Assembly (NCBI GenBank): GCA_021323735.1
Contig: JAJPKM010000012.1
Span: 1 to 47,405 of the forward strand
Direction of reading: 5' to 3'
Source of the DNA: Gammaproteobacteria bacterium
Lineage (GTDB): Bacteria > Pseudomonadota > Gammaproteobacteria > Steroidobacterales > Steroidobacteraceae
Length of the DNA stretch: 47,405 nt
Made by a program: the position numbers and the translations under genes. Below, one piece after another: positions 17,228 to 26,106 of this stretch. Position 1 is the stretch's first letter, and each line of letters opens with the position of its first letter. The notes under the pieces were generated by a model, which worked only from the letters and a program-made list of their open reading frames with translations, was not told the DNA's origin and made no database searches.

Positions 17228-17604
17228 AGTGCGCGCACCGCGCCGATCAGCCCGCCCACCACCAGAATCACCATGGGCAGAAAAGTCATGCCATATCCCA
17301 CTTCACGCTTGCTGGGGTCCTTGACGTAGGTGTAGGCATAAACTTCCCGGCCGACCAGATAAACCACGCCCAGGGCGGCTGCGACCAGGGGGCTGAAGTA
17401 GTGGGAGAACAAATATATTCCCGGCAAAAAAGCAATCAACTGTTCCAAGGTATTCTGCTGGACGCGAAACAGGCGCTCGAATATCTCGTTGCCGGAGATC
17501 GCCGGGGCCTTGATGCCGTACCGGCCACGGGCCGACCCGACTTTGAAGCCAAACACGATGAACTGCAGAACTGCGAGCGCAGTCACGATATCGACATAAG
17601 CCAT
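17215..17604 (-). CDS. MAPEG family membrane protein
   Basis: A 129-residue, four-helix inner-membrane protein of the MAPEG (microsomal glutathione transferase-like) family. The signature NEIFERLFRVQQNTLEQLIAFLPGIYLFSHY is present, and the later REVYAYTYVKDPSKREVGYGMTF matches the family's third-to-fourth helix. Bacterial members may conjugate or reduce hydrophobic electrophiles with glutathione; the substrate is unknown. ATG 17604 was chosen for GGAGGAAG 4-5 nt upstream; an in-frame start at 17652 adds 16 residues. The 3' side is a T-rich tract. Confidence 0.87.
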   Translation of the reverse strand: MAYVDIVTALAVLQFIVFGFKVGSARGRYGIKAPAISGNEIFERLFRVQQNTLEQLIAFLPGIYLFSHYFSPLVAAALGVVYLVGREVYAYTYVKDPSKREVGYGMTFLPMVILVVGGLIGAVRALFFA

Positions 17605-17700
17605 GGATCTTCCTCCGTTCTTATTGGATTCTAGCACTCCGTCGCCGGGCATTTTTGCTTAAGGTTGGCAATTCGTCACGTAAGAGGTTCTCAGTCTGCA

Positions 17701-18225
17701 ATGAGTTCACCGCGAAAATCCGCTCGAACCCGAAACGGCACCCGGGGCTATGCCCATCTGGTCGAGATCGATGTGCCTGTGGCGCGGGTCTGGCGAGCGC
17801 TGACGGAGCCGGGGCTGATTCGCATCTGGTCGGGCCACGAGGCTGACATCGATCCGCGGCAAGGCGGCCGGTACCGAATCGGCAAGCGCAGCGGCAGCGC
17901 GCGGGAGGCGCACATCGACGTGTTCGAGGTGAACCGGCGGCTCAGGCTCATCTATCTCAACGGCAAGGACTCGCCCCCGAGCGACACCGCCGCGGTGGAC
18001 GACTTCATCCTGGACACTCGCCGAGGCGGAGGCAAAACATCGCTGCGGCTGCTGGGGTCCGGGATACCCGAAACCAGCGACTGGGACCGAAGTTACGCGA
18101 GCATCCGCATGGGCTGGGAGCGGTTCCTGGGACGCATCAAGGTCACTCTGGAAAGTCCGCCGATTCCTAGGCAGCCCGTCAAGGTAGTACCCAAAGACCC
18201 GCCCCTGCCCGGACTTGATTATTGA
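17701..18225 (+). CDS. SRPBCC/AHSA1-domain protein
   Basis: A 174-residue protein with the START-like fold of the AHSA1 family: VEIDVPVARVWRALTEPGLIRIWSG, then GGRYRIG and the C-terminal RMGWERFLGRIKVTLE helix. Such proteins bind hydrophobic ligands or act with ArsR regulators; no ArsR gene is adjacent. The N-terminal 15 residues are basic and the C-terminal tail Pro-rich. I chose ATG 17701; an in-frame TTG at 17665 is possible. It diverges from the MAPEG gene by 96 bp. Confidence 0.8.
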   Translation: MSSPRKSARTRNGTRGYAHLVEIDVPVARVWRALTEPGLIRIWSGHEADIDPRQGGRYRIGKRSGSAREAHIDVFEVNRRLRLIYLNGKDSPPSDTAAVDDFILDTRRGGGKTSLRLLGSGIPETSDWDRSYASIRMGWERFLGRIKVTLESPPIPRQPVKVVPKDPPLPGLDY

Positions 18226-18289
18226 GGTAGCTCGCAACCCGACTTGATATGCTTACCTTCCTCGGAGGACTTAAGAGTAGGGAGGGGAA

Positions 18290-18667
18290 ATGCTTGGGTT
18301 CCTCATTCGCGCAGCGCTGGTCGCGCTGGGGCTTTGGCTGGCGACCGCGTGGGTCGATGGTGTCTCGATCGACACCCCCTCCACCCTGGTTCTCGCCGGC
18401 ATCCTGCTCGGGGTCGTGAATTCCGTCATTCGGCCCATCGCCATTTTGCTGACACTGCCGATGACCATACTCACTCTCGGATTGTTCCTGCTGGTGATCA
18501 ATGCCGGCATGGTTGCCTTGGTCGCGTGGATGTTGCCGGGCATGCACGTCACGAGTTTCGGAGCGGCTTTCTGGACCTCCATCCTGGTGAGCTTGGTGAG
18601 CTTCGTCGGTTCCTGGTTCGTCGGCGGCAAGGGCCGGGTCGAAGTGATTCGAAAAAAGAACTATTGA
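18290..18667 (+). CDS. phage holin family (PF04020-like) membrane protein
   Basis: A 125-residue protein with four hydrophobic segments and the family features WVDGVSIDTPSTLVLAGILLGVVNSVIRPI and LLVINAGMVALVAWMLPGMHV. Despite the family name these are chromosomal inner-membrane proteins of unknown role, not lysis holins, and nothing phage-like is nearby. Strong ribosome site GGGAGGGGAA directly before the ATG. Its last 7 bp overlap the end of the convergent DMT transporter. Confidence 0.85.
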   Translation: MLGFLIRAALVALGLWLATAWVDGVSIDTPSTLVLAGILLGVVNSVIRPIAILLTLPMTILTLGLFLLVINAGMVALVAWMLPGMHVTSFGAAFWTSILVSLVSFVGSWFVGGKGRVEVIRKKNY

Positions 18668-19590
18668 GTCTTGGGCTCCGCCAAGGTCTTAGGATCGGTG
18701 AGGCTTCCGCCGGGCAGCGTCAAGATGCACACGCCGATGATGATGATGGCCATGCCGGTGAGCTGCAAGCCCGACAGAGGTTCATGCAGAACCAACCACC
18801 CCAGCACGGCCGCGATCGCCGGATTGACATAGCTGTAGGTGCTGATGAGCGCGGGTGTGGTATTCATGGTCAGCCATCCGTAGGCGGTGTAGGCAAGACC
18901 GGAACTGAGAAAGGTCAGATAGCACAGCGCGATGAGGCCCGGACCATTTGGCGGCCAGTGCATCGAGTCGCCGCGCACCACGCTCAAAGCCAACAGCATC
19001 AGTCCGCCCATGAGCATTTGCAGTGCCATGAACATCATCGAACCCAATTGGCTGTTGATGCTGCGGTAGTACAGCGTGCCCAGCGACCAAGAGGCGCAGG
19101 CAGTCAGTACGCCGAGCTGTGCCAGCGAGCCTTTGGAGAACACGGGACCCTTCGGGATGAGCATCAACACGGCACCGATGAATCCCACCACCAACCCCAA
19201 GATGGCCCACCGAGTCAGGGGATGTCCGCGCCTGCCGAAGACCCCCAGTCCCGCGATCCAGAATGCCGAGGTGCCGTTGAGCAGCGCCGATTCGTTGCTG
19301 GGCAGGAATTGGATGGCCCAGGTGTTCAAACCATTGCTGATGAACACCATGAAGAAACCGGCCACGGTGACATGGCGCCACTCGATCAGCCGGGTCGGCA
19401 GGTGGCTGCCGCCAAGGGTGCGCGCAAAGGCCGCCAACAGCACGCCGGCCGTGACGAAACGCACGCCCGCGAACAGCGCCGGCGGCAGGTTTTGAACGGC
19501 AATTTTGGTGAAAATAAACGAAGATCCCCACACCAGGTACACGGTGCCGAGGCAAAGGATCAGCTTCGTGGAATGACGTGAATCGCGCAA
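18661..19590 (-). CDS. EamA-family (DMT) transporter
   Basis: A 309-residue inner-membrane protein of ten hydrophobic helices made of two EamA repeats: the first includes VWGSSFIFTKIAVQNLPPALFAGVRF, the second SGLAYTAYGWLTMNTTPALISTYSYVNPAIAAVLGWLVLHEPLSG. The latter HEP segment is typical of the drug/metabolite exporter (YedA/RhaT-like) group. The substrate is unknown. The first possible codon is TTG at 19590 with no clear ribosome site, so the start is uncertain. The 95-bp gap upstream to the POT gene shows no promoter I can name. Confidence 0.88.
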   Translation of the reverse strand: MRDSRHSTKLILCLGTVYLVWGSSFIFTKIAVQNLPPALFAGVRFVTAGVLLAAFARTLGGSHLPTRLIEWRHVTVAGFFMVFISNGLNTWAIQFLPSNESALLNGTSAFWIAGLGVFGRRGHPLTRWAILGLVVGFIGAVLMLIPKGPVFSKGSLAQLGVLTACASWSLGTLYYRSINSQLGSMMFMALQMLMGGLMLLALSVVRGDSMHWPPNGPGLIALCYLTFLSSGLAYTAYGWLTMNTTPALISTYSYVNPAIAAVLGWLVLHEPLSGLQLTGMAIIIIGVCILTLPGGSLTDPKTLAEPKTQ

Positions 19591-19685
19591 AACTTAAAGG
19601 CGCGGCGCGCCGGCGCGGTAAACCCATGGCAAATGCCGGACAGCAGCGCCGCCGCAATCCATCGCGCGCCGGGTTGCCGGGGTGA

Positions 19686-21179
19686 TCATTCGACGTTGCC
19701 CATGAGCTTCTTCACCGGTCGACTGAGTACCAAGAGGATGGCGCCCAAACCGACGGAGAAATAAACGATGTGCATGAACTGCCCCGGCATGGCGGCGACA
19801 TTGTTCGCATCGAACTCCCCGGCGATCAGGCCGGCGACGAGATTGCCCAGCGAGAGCGCGAGAAACCACATGCCCATCATCTGGCCGACGAATCGCTTGG
19901 GGGCCAATTTGGTGTAATAACTCAGGCCCACGGGGCTCAAACACAGCTCGCCGAAGGTGTGCAGCAAGTAGGTCATCAGCAGCCAATACGGCAGCACTTT
20001 CGAGCCGTGGGCCACTATTGCCGCGGCCGCAGCCATGACCAGAAATCCGGAGCCCATCAGCATGACGCCCACCGCGAACTTTGCCGGCGCGGAAGGGTTG
20101 AGCTTACGGCGGGCCAACGCGATCCACACCCAGGCAAAAAATGGCGCGAACAGGATGATGAAAATGGAATTGAGCGATTGAAACCAGCCGGTGGGAATCT
20201 CAAAATGCAGCCACCCCATCATGCGGTCGGTATAGCGCTCGGCGAATAGAGTCAAACTGGAACCGGCCTGTTCGAAACCCGAGAAAAACAACGCGCACCC
20301 GATGAACAGCACCACCAGTACCACGCCGCGCTTGCGCTCCTCCGTGGTGAGATCCGCGAAGATGAAGTAATAGGCAAAATACAGAATGGCCATGCCTGCG
20401 ATGACGTAGGCGGCGGCTTGGCCCAATCGCAAAGCATCCATGGGAATCCACCCTGCGCTTGACATAAGAACCACCAACGCCAATGAAGCCGTTCCAATCC
20501 AGAACCGCGTCCACTCCTTGGAGCGAGGCACCAACGTAGTGTCGCTGCCGAGGGCGTGAATGGGTGCGGCGCGCACCCCGGCCTCTCCCAGATACTTTCG
20601 CGTGAAATAAAACTGCAGCACGCCCAAGAGCATGAACACCGCGCCGGCGCCGAAACCCGCCCGCAGGCCGAAGAATTTCTGCGCCAGCGGAATGACGATG
20701 GGACCCAGGGCGCCGCCGATGTTGATGCCGATGTAGAAAATGGTGAATGCCGAGTCCAAGCGCGCACCGCCCTCCGGATACAAGCCGGCCACGATGGCGC
20801 TGACGTTGGGCTTGAGCAGGCCGACACCCAGAACGATGACCAGAAGGCCGATATAGAAACCCTTCGGACTGGCGGAAATCGCCAACAGGAAGTTTCCGGT
20901 GGTGATCAGCGTGCCGCCGAGCATGACGGCGCGCTGCGCGCCGATGAGGCGGTCGGCGACCCACCCGCCGGGCAGCCCTGCCAGGTATGTCCCGGCGGTG
21001 TACAGGCCGTAAATCGCGGTGGCGGTCTTGTCGTCGAGGCCTAAACCTCCCGTCGATACGGAGGCGACCAGGAACAAGATGAGAACGGCGCGCATGCCGT
21101 AGAAGGTGAAGCGTTCCCACATTTCAGTGAGAAATAGCGTGGCCAGTCCGCGCGGGTGCCCGAAAAAGGTTGCGCTCAA
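19686..21179 (-). CDS. POT-family proton-dependent oligopeptide transporter
   Basis: A 497-residue, 14-helix MFS protein that imports di- and tripeptides with protons. The family signature TEMWERFTFYGMRAVLILFL (the ExxERFxYY-type motif) is at residues about 18-37, and the second signature GINIGGALGPI is near residue 160. It starts with TTG at 21179, 1 nt after the tatC stop, with GGAG 6 nt before; so it is translationally coupled to tatABC. The coupling to Tat is unusual and probably only positional. Confidence 0.94.
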   Translation of the reverse strand: MSATFFGHPRGLATLFLTEMWERFTFYGMRAVLILFLVASVSTGGLGLDDKTATAIYGLYTAGTYLAGLPGGWVADRLIGAQRAVMLGGTLITTGNFLLAISASPKGFYIGLLVIVLGVGLLKPNVSAIVAGLYPEGGARLDSAFTIFYIGINIGGALGPIVIPLAQKFFGLRAGFGAGAVFMLLGVLQFYFTRKYLGEAGVRAAPIHALGSDTTLVPRSKEWTRFWIGTASLALVVLMSSAGWIPMDALRLGQAAAYVIAGMAILYFAYYFIFADLTTEERKRGVVLVVLFIGCALFFSGFEQAGSSLTLFAERYTDRMMGWLHFEIPTGWFQSLNSIFIILFAPFFAWVWIALARRKLNPSAPAKFAVGVMLMGSGFLVMAAAAAIVAHGSKVLPYWLLMTYLLHTFGELCLSPVGLSYYTKLAPKRFVGQMMGMWFLALSLGNLVAGLIAGEFDANNVAAMPGQFMHIVYFSVGLGAILLVLSRPVKKLMGNVE

Positions 21180-21180
21180 G

Positions 21181-21975
21181 TCAGACTCCGCGTTCGCGTT
21201 CGGCCTGCTCGGCTTCCTCTTTTTCCCGCGCCGCTATTTTGTCCTTGAGTAAAAGTCCGGCCATGATGATCCCTATTTCATAGAGCAAGTACATCGGTAC
21301 CGCCATTGCACTCTGCGACACCGCGTCGGGCGGCGTGACAAAGGCGGCGAAGATGAATATCCCCAACAGCACGAAACCGCGATTCTTCTTGAGCGTCTTG
21401 ATCTTGACGAAGCCCGTCCACACCAATAGTACCGTAGCCACGGGCACTTCGAAGGCCAGACCGAATGCCAGCAACAGCACCATGACGAAATCCAGGTAGC
21501 TGCTCATGTCGGTCATCATCTGCACCCCGTGAGGGGTGGTGGCGACGAAGAAGCTCAGCATCACCGGGAAAACCGCGTAATAGGCAAATGCAGCGCCCAG
21601 GTAGAACAGGATGATGCTCGAGATGAGCAGCGGCACCGCCAGCTTTTTCTCGTGTTTGTACAGGCCCGGCGCCACGAATGCCCATGCCTGGTAGAGCACG
21701 AAGGGCATGGCCACGCCGATGCTGAGCAGCAGCGCCAACTTGAACGGCACGGTAAAGGGAGCCACCACGCTGGTGGCGATGATGGTGGCGCCGCTGGGCA
21801 GCTTGGCGATCAAGGGCTTCGCGACGAAGCTGAACAGCTGGTTCATGTAGAAGGCACAGGGCACGAAGCAGATGCCCACCGCCAACATGGCTTTCAAGAG
21901 CCGATCGCGCAGCTCCAGCAAGTGCGAGATGAGGGTGCCTTCGGCGAGACCACCCGGTTCACCGGGATCAGTCAT
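21181..21975 (-). CDS. tatC: Sec-independent protein translocase TatC
   Basis: A 264-residue six-helix inner-membrane protein that binds twin-arginine signal peptides and, with TatA and TatB, moves folded proteins to the periplasm. It has LISHLLELRDRLLKA, VMPFVLYQAWAFVAPGLYKHEKK, FGLAFEVPV and FVTPPDAVSQ, all TatC hallmarks. ATG at 21975 overlaps the tatB stop by 8 nt. Confidence 0.97.
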   Translation of the reverse strand: MTDPGEPGGLAEGTLISHLLELRDRLLKAMLAVGICFVPCAFYMNQLFSFVAKPLIAKLPSGATIIATSVVAPFTVPFKLALLLSIGVAMPFVLYQAWAFVAPGLYKHEKKLAVPLLISSIILFYLGAAFAYYAVFPVMLSFFVATTPHGVQMMTDMSSYLDFVMVLLLAFGLAFEVPVATVLLVWTGFVKIKTLKKNRGFVLLGIFIFAAFVTPPDAVSQSAMAVPMYLLYEIGIIMAGLLLKDKIAAREKEEAEQAERERGV

Positions 21976-22390
21976 TGGCGATTTTATTCTCTGTGTTTTC
22001 GGAGGGGCTGGCGTGCCAATCCGCGCCATGTACCGTCAATGCGCCTTCCGGTGAATACGCACCGGGCGGTGTGGAGGCAGGCGGCGGGAATGAGGTTGTG
22101 TTCGACGTTGACGTCGAGGTTGACCCTGAGGCTGCTAAGGCCGACGGCGAGGCGAAGGTCGACCCTGAGTTTGAGGAAGCTGAGGTCGAATTGCTCGACT
22201 TGGTCTGCCTCATCAGCTCCTCGGCGCTGACTTCGCGCTCCAATTGCTCGCTCAACTGACGCGCCATCGCGCGCGCGCGCCCCACCCAGTTGCCGACTTG
22301 CCGAGCAACCTTGGGGAGCCTCTCCGGCCCCAACACGATGAGTGCTATGGCTGAGGTAAGCAGTATCTCCGAGAACCCAACATCAAGCAT
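21968..22390 (-). CDS. tatB: Sec-independent protein translocase TatB
   Basis: A 140-residue protein with one N-terminal membrane helix (MLDVGFSEILLTSAIALIVLGPERLP), the GPERLP hinge and an amphipathic helix, then a Ser/Thr/Pro-rich, likely disordered tail longer than in E. coli-like minimal forms. It links TatC to TatA. It lies 6 nt after tatA and overlaps tatC. Confidence 0.95.
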   Translation of the reverse strand: MLDVGFSEILLTSAIALIVLGPERLPKVARQVGNWVGRARAMARQLSEQLEREVSAEELMRQTKSSNSTSASSNSGSTFASPSALAASGSTSTSTSNTTSFPPPASTPPGAYSPEGALTVHGADWHASPSENTENKIAND

Positions 22391-22396
22391 GAGGCA

Positions 22397-22654
22397 TCAA
22401 GCTTGGGTCTTGGGAGGTACCTTGGCATCGCTCTCCCGCGCGGCAGCACTCGGCGCGGACGTGCTCGGGCTGAAATCCGCATCCTTGTCCTGCTTGAGCT
22501 GCTTGGCCTTTTCGTCGGTTTCGCCCTCGTTCATGGCCGATTTGAAACCCTTCACGGCGGCGCCCAGGTCCGAACCGATGGTGCGTAGGCGCTTGGTCCC
22601 GAAAATGACCAAGGCAATGGCCAAAATGACCAATAGCATTTTTGAATCGAACAT
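22397..22654 (-). CDS. tatA: Sec-independent protein translocase TatA
   Basis: An 85-residue protein: short membrane helix ([17 protein letters not shown]), the [14 protein letters not shown] hinge and amphipathic helix, then a charged tail. TatA oligomers form the transport path. GGAG lies 7 nt before the ATG. In the 112-bp upstream gap a 13-bp dyad ATTGGC-C-GCCAAT (22683-22695) is seen. The order tatA-tatB-tatC is canonical. Confidence 0.96.
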   Translation of the reverse strand: MFDSKMLLVILAIALVIFGTKRLRTIGSDLGAAVKGFKSAMNEGETDEKAKQLKQDKDADFSPSTSAPSAAARESDAKVPPKTQA

Positions 22655-22766
22655 CTCGCTTCTCCGAATCCAGACTTAACCGATTGGCCGCCAATGATAC
22701 GCCAAACATATTATGACGTTGGACCGCGATATGCCGCTGCGCGTTCGGTCGCATTTGGCGGGTTGG

Positions 22767-23204
22767 TCAACTTTCCAGCCAAAAAGTGACGGGGCCGTCG
22801 TTGGTCAGTGACACCTGCATGTGAGCCCCGAAAACGCCGGTTTGCACCTTGCCGTGCTGTTCGCGTGCCGCCTGCACTAGAAATTCGAACAAACGCCGCC
22901 CCTGCTCCGGGGCCGCCGCGGTGGAAAAGCTGGGCCGTAAGCCCTTGGCCGTGTCGGCGGCCAGGGTGAACTGGGGTACCAGCAGCAGTTCTCCCTGCAC
23001 CTGAAGCAGATTCAGGTTCATCTTCCCGGCGTCATCCGCGAATATCCGGTACTGCAGCAATCGGGTCAGCAGCCCGAGCGCCGCCGCTTCATCATCCGCC
23101 GGCTGGACACCGAGCAGCACTAGAAGCCCGGCGCCGATGGATCCCACGGTACTGCCGTCGACCCTGACCTCCGCATCAGAAACGCGCTGCAACAAGGCAA
23201 TCAT
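22767..23204 (-). CDS. dtd: D-aminoacyl-tRNA deacylase
   Basis: A 145-residue cytosolic enzyme that removes D-amino acids wrongly attached to tRNA. The two family motifs are visible: [17 protein letters not shown] and the C-terminal [11 protein letters not shown] (Gly-cisPro element). A Ser is more frequent where Pro stands before QFTL, but this form occurs in the family. ATG at 23204. Confidence 0.95.
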   Translation of the reverse strand: MIALLQRVSDAEVRVDGSTVGSIGAGLLVLLGVQPADDEAAALGLLTRLLQYRIFADDAGKMNLNLLQVQGELLLVPQFTLAADTAKGLRPSFSTAAAPEQGRRLFEFLVQAAREQHGKVQTGVFGAHMQVSLTNDGPVTFWLES

Positions 23205-23334
23205 GAGCTAGTAAAAACCACTCTCAAGGAAAATTCGCCCAAAAATTAGACTGCAAAACCCACAACATTAGGATATTAGGCTCATGTAGCGATATGAATA
23301 ACGGATCTCGTGGATCCTTCATAAAATTTGCCAC

Positions 23335-23378
23335 CAGTGGCAAGACATACACCGTCAGTGGCAAGATAGATACGCCGT
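23335..23378 (+). repeat. two tandem imperfect repeats
   Basis: Two adjacent units, 21 bp and 23 bp, share CAGTGGCAAGA, an ATACNCC-type middle and a final CCGT. They lie in the 243-bp gap between dtd and the GGDEF-EAL gene, where I see no gene. They could be binding sites or leftover repeat sequence; two copies are too few to call a mobile or CRISPR array. Confidence 0.5.
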
Positions 23379-23447
23379 GACACTCCTAAGAGGTCGATTA
23401 AACGTCTTTTCGGGAAAATTGTGGAGGTGCATTGAAGAACGGCCTCG

Positions 23448-24803
23448 CTATTTGTCGGCGCGTACCGCGGGAGATGACGATTGCCAAACCCAGTGCCGCT
23501 CTGCGACCGAGATCAATGCTTGGCACGCACTTGGATGTAAGGGCTTGCTGAAATAATATCCCTGTCCCTCAGCGCAGTTGTACGCTCGCAGGAACTTCAA
23601 CTGTTCCACATTTTCCACCCCCTCTGCAACAACCTGTAAGTGCAGACTTTGTCCCATGTGAATAACCGAGCGGACAATGGTTGCGATATCCGCGTTCCCA
23701 GGAACATCGTGCACGAACGACTTGTCCAATTTCAGTGTGTTGATGGGAAAACGCTTTAGATAGCTTAAGTTGGAATAACCTGTGCCGAAGTCATCGACCG
23801 CAATCCGTATTCCCATGGCGCTTAAGGACTGTAAAACGTTCCTGGTCGCGTCGAAGTTGCGCATGACCGCCGTCTCGGTCAATTCGAGTTCTAAATAGCG
23901 CGGCTCGAGCCCCGTGTATTCTAAAATTTCGCAGACGTTCTCGAAAAATCTGACATTGCTGAATTCTACGGCGGATATATTAACGGCCATGGTTCCGAAT
24001 CGAATGCCAATTGCTCGCCACGTCTGTGCCTGCAGGCACGCTGCTCGCAATACCCACTGACCAATCTGCACGATGAGACCGCAATCCTCGGCGATCTGGA
24101 TGAACTCTAGGGGAGGCAGAACGCCGCGGCTCGGATGCCGCCAGCGAATGAGCGCCTCAACACCAGTGATGGCACCGCTCACCAGATTGACCTTGGGCTG
24201 GTACTCGAGCGCAAACTCACCTCGATCCAGGGCATCGCGCAGATCACCTCTAATGAGCTGACGCTCCGCCGTGTGACAATTCATCTCGTCCGTGAAGAAG
24301 TGACTCCTGTTTCGGCCGTTCTCCTTTGCGTAATGCATAGCGGTATCCGCGCACTGGATCAAACTCTCAGGATCGGCGCCATCTTCTGGATAGACGCTGA
24401 TCCCGATACTGGCGGTCAAATGCAAAAGGTGACTTGCAATGGTGTAGGGCTCGAGCACCGCCAACCGTATCTTGTCGGCGATCAGTGCGGCATCCTCCGC
24501 ATGCGAGATCTCAGACAGCAGCACGATGAACTCATCACTTCCTTGGCGGCTCACGGTGTCGGAGCTGCGGACGCAGGGCGTGATGCGTAGCGCCACCGCT
24601 CGAAGCAGCTGATCGCCGATCAAGTGTCCGATGGAATCGTTGATGTCTTTGAAATGATCCAAATCGATAAATAAGACCGCCAGTTTTCGGCTAAACCGCT
24701 GCGCCAAGGCAATTCCCTGCTCGAGCCGATCGTCCAACAGGCCCCGATTCGGGAGTGAGGCGAGAATATCGTGCTCGGCGAGGTGAGTCATCCTCTGTGC
24801 CAT
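23448..24803 (-). CDS. GGDEF-EAL protein, likely c-di-GMP phosphodiesterase
   Basis: A 451-residue protein with a GGDEF domain (about 1-170) and an EAL domain (about 185-435). The cyclase site reads RQGSDEF instead of GGDEF and is probably inactive or weak. The EAL domain keeps all catalytic groups: EALIRW, NIS, ELTET, VDDFGTGYS, KLDKSFV and AEGVE, so it should hydrolyse c-di-GMP, perhaps stimulated by GTP at the degenerate GGDEF. The protein begins immediately at the GGDEF boundary, where relatives have a PAS or receiver domain; receiver-like sequence is found upstream in another frame. So this is probably an N-terminally truncated gene. Confidence 0.9.
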   Translation of the reverse strand: MAQRMTHLAEHDILASLPNRGLLDDRLEQGIALAQRFSRKLAVLFIDLDHFKDINDSIGHLIGDQLLRAVALRITPCVRSSDTVSRQGSDEFIVLLSEISHAEDAALIADKIRLAVLEPYTIASHLLHLTASIGISVYPEDGADPESLIQCADTAMHYAKENGRNRSHFFTDEMNCHTAERQLIRGDLRDALDRGEFALEYQPKVNLVSGAITGVEALIRWRHPSRGVLPPLEFIQIAEDCGLIVQIGQWVLRAACLQAQTWRAIGIRFGTMAVNISAVEFSNVRFFENVCEILEYTGLEPRYLELELTETAVMRNFDATRNVLQSLSAMGIRIAVDDFGTGYSNLSYLKRFPINTLKLDKSFVHDVPGNADIATIVRSVIHMGQSLHLQVVAEGVENVEQLKFLRAYNCAEGQGYYFSKPLHPSACQALISVAERHWVWQSSSPAVRADK

Positions 24804-24892
24804 TGGGATTTTCTCGCGATCGCGCTATGCACCATATTGATCAGCGTATCGGCATCCAAGCGGCGTTTGAGCAAGTAGTCCTGAGCTCTCAT
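24788..24892 (-). pseudogene. receiver-domain remnant upstream of the GGDEF-EAL gene
   Basis: In a different frame from the GGDEF-EAL gene, the codons before its start read MRAQDYLLKRRLDADTLINM, then VHSAIARKSQWHRG and stop. The motif QDYLLK with the following helix ending in AIARK is the last part of a response-regulator receiver (REC) domain. The frame overlaps the GGDEF start by 16 bp. I read this as the end of a former REC-GGDEF-EAL gene, broken by a frameshift or deletion. The upstream sequence is poorly conserved. Inference from pattern, not proven. Confidence 0.5.
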
Positions 24893-25214
24893 GCGGACGT
24901 AACACGCAGAACGCGCTGACGGATGATTCGTCGAGCCGGCAAGGGTGCCTGCTCCCTTTGACGGGTTCGCTGTAAGCGATGCATTAAGTTCCTTTATATG
25001 CGCTTGGGAATGCTACGCGTTGGAGCAACGACTCACCGTTCGGTACCACACTCAGGGATTACCCGATCAATGGCAGATAGAAACAGGGTAGCAATAAGAA
25101 ATCGATAAGCGGAGTATGCTAAGGATCTAGCTTTGGATTGTGCAATTTTCCAAGAGCTGAGTTTCACCGTCCATCTATCGTAGCGGCTAAAGATGGATCG
25201 CAGGAAAATGGACT
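24893..25214. other. intergenic stretch without a recognisable gene
   Basis: Between the receiver remnant and the nucleotide cyclase I see no gene, tRNA or repeat. A minus-strand frame continues upstream of 24892 for some 35 codons but does not resemble a receiver domain. A TATGCT box at about 25114-25119 could belong to a promoter of the cyclase gene. Confidence 0.4.
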
Positions 25215-25964
25215 TTGCCTAGACGGTCACGACTGCACTTGCGGGGCATCCCCTTGGTTGAACGAAGCCCTCCCGTTATCGCACCCTCGACACGCCCGCT
25301 CGGGGTTCCTGGGGAGCGGGCGATAGTTACGTCAAAGGCGGCAGTGCACGCACCTGGAATTGCTGCGGAGATGACCCATGCCACGGTGTTGTTCGCCGAT
25401 ATGCGGGGATACACCGGTCTCGCCGAGCGATTGCACCCCGTACAAGTGGTGTCTCTGCTCGATGAAGTCTTCACCGTTCTTGCGCGCGTCACTGCGGCGT
25501 TCGGCGGTGAAGTGTTCCACATGGCCGGTGACAGAATGATGGCAGGATTTGGAGTCCGAGATCCGACCCGGTCGGGCGCCTGCGCCGCTCTCGCCGCCGG
25601 TTGCGCGATGCTTCGGAGTTTTGCGCCGATGGCGGCTCGATGGCGGCACGAGTTCGCAGTCATCACCGGCATCGGCATCGGCGTTCATTCGGGCGAAGTC
25701 GCAATGGGATCTCTCGGGCCGCCAGGTAGACAGGCCATCACCATGATCGGCGACACGGTGAACGTTGCCGCCCGCCTTTGTGACCGCGCACGCGCCGGCG
25801 AGGTGCTGTTCTCCGGCGTAATTGCAACTGCTCTTAGCACTCACGACGACGGTTCGGACATGGGAGCGAGGCCATTCCTTCAACTGCCACAATTTGAACT
25901 ACACGGACGTAGCGAATTGCTGGATATCTGGTGCGTACCGGCGCCTGAGAGGCTCGCGCACTGA
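25215..25964 (+). CDS. class III adenylate/guanylate cyclase domain protein
   Basis: A 249-residue soluble protein whose catalytic domain spans about residues 53-245. Both metal aspartates are present (D62 in FADMRGYTG, D106 in MAGDRMMAGFG), as are the transition-state residues in IGDTVNVAARL (N183, R187). The base-recognition residues cannot be assigned confidently, so cAMP or cGMP is open. The first ~50 residues are low in structure and the TTG start at 25215 is uncertain; ATG at 25371 (MTHATVLFADM) is a plausible alternative. It lacks a sensor domain, so regulation is not visible. Confidence 0.85.
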   Translation: MPRRSRLHLRGIPLVERSPPVIAPSTRPLGVPGERAIVTSKAAVHAPGIAAEMTHATVLFADMRGYTGLAERLHPVQVVSLLDEVFTVLARVTAAFGGEVFHMAGDRMMAGFGVRDPTRSGACAALAAGCAMLRSFAPMAARWRHEFAVITGIGIGVHSGEVAMGSLGPPGRQAITMIGDTVNVAARLCDRARAGEVLFSGVIATALSTHDDGSDMGARPFLQLPQFELHGRSELLDIWCVPAPERLAH

Positions 25965-26106
25965 AATTAACAGAGGTGTTCCACGGTTGGATGGGACCGA
26001 CACCAGCGAATACTATGTAAATCAATCATGGTCCACCGCAATGTCGATCCGCTCACGCGCTGCGTTGCACTACATGGCCGGATGCCAGAGTATCAAAACT
26101 ATCCTT

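Noticed and set aside
18290-18667. Prophage, suggested by the holin family name
   Set aside because: This family is a common chromosomal membrane protein; no integrase, capsid, tail or lysozyme gene is nearby.
23335-23378. CRISPR array
   Set aside because: Only two imperfect units without spacers, and no cas genes in the window.
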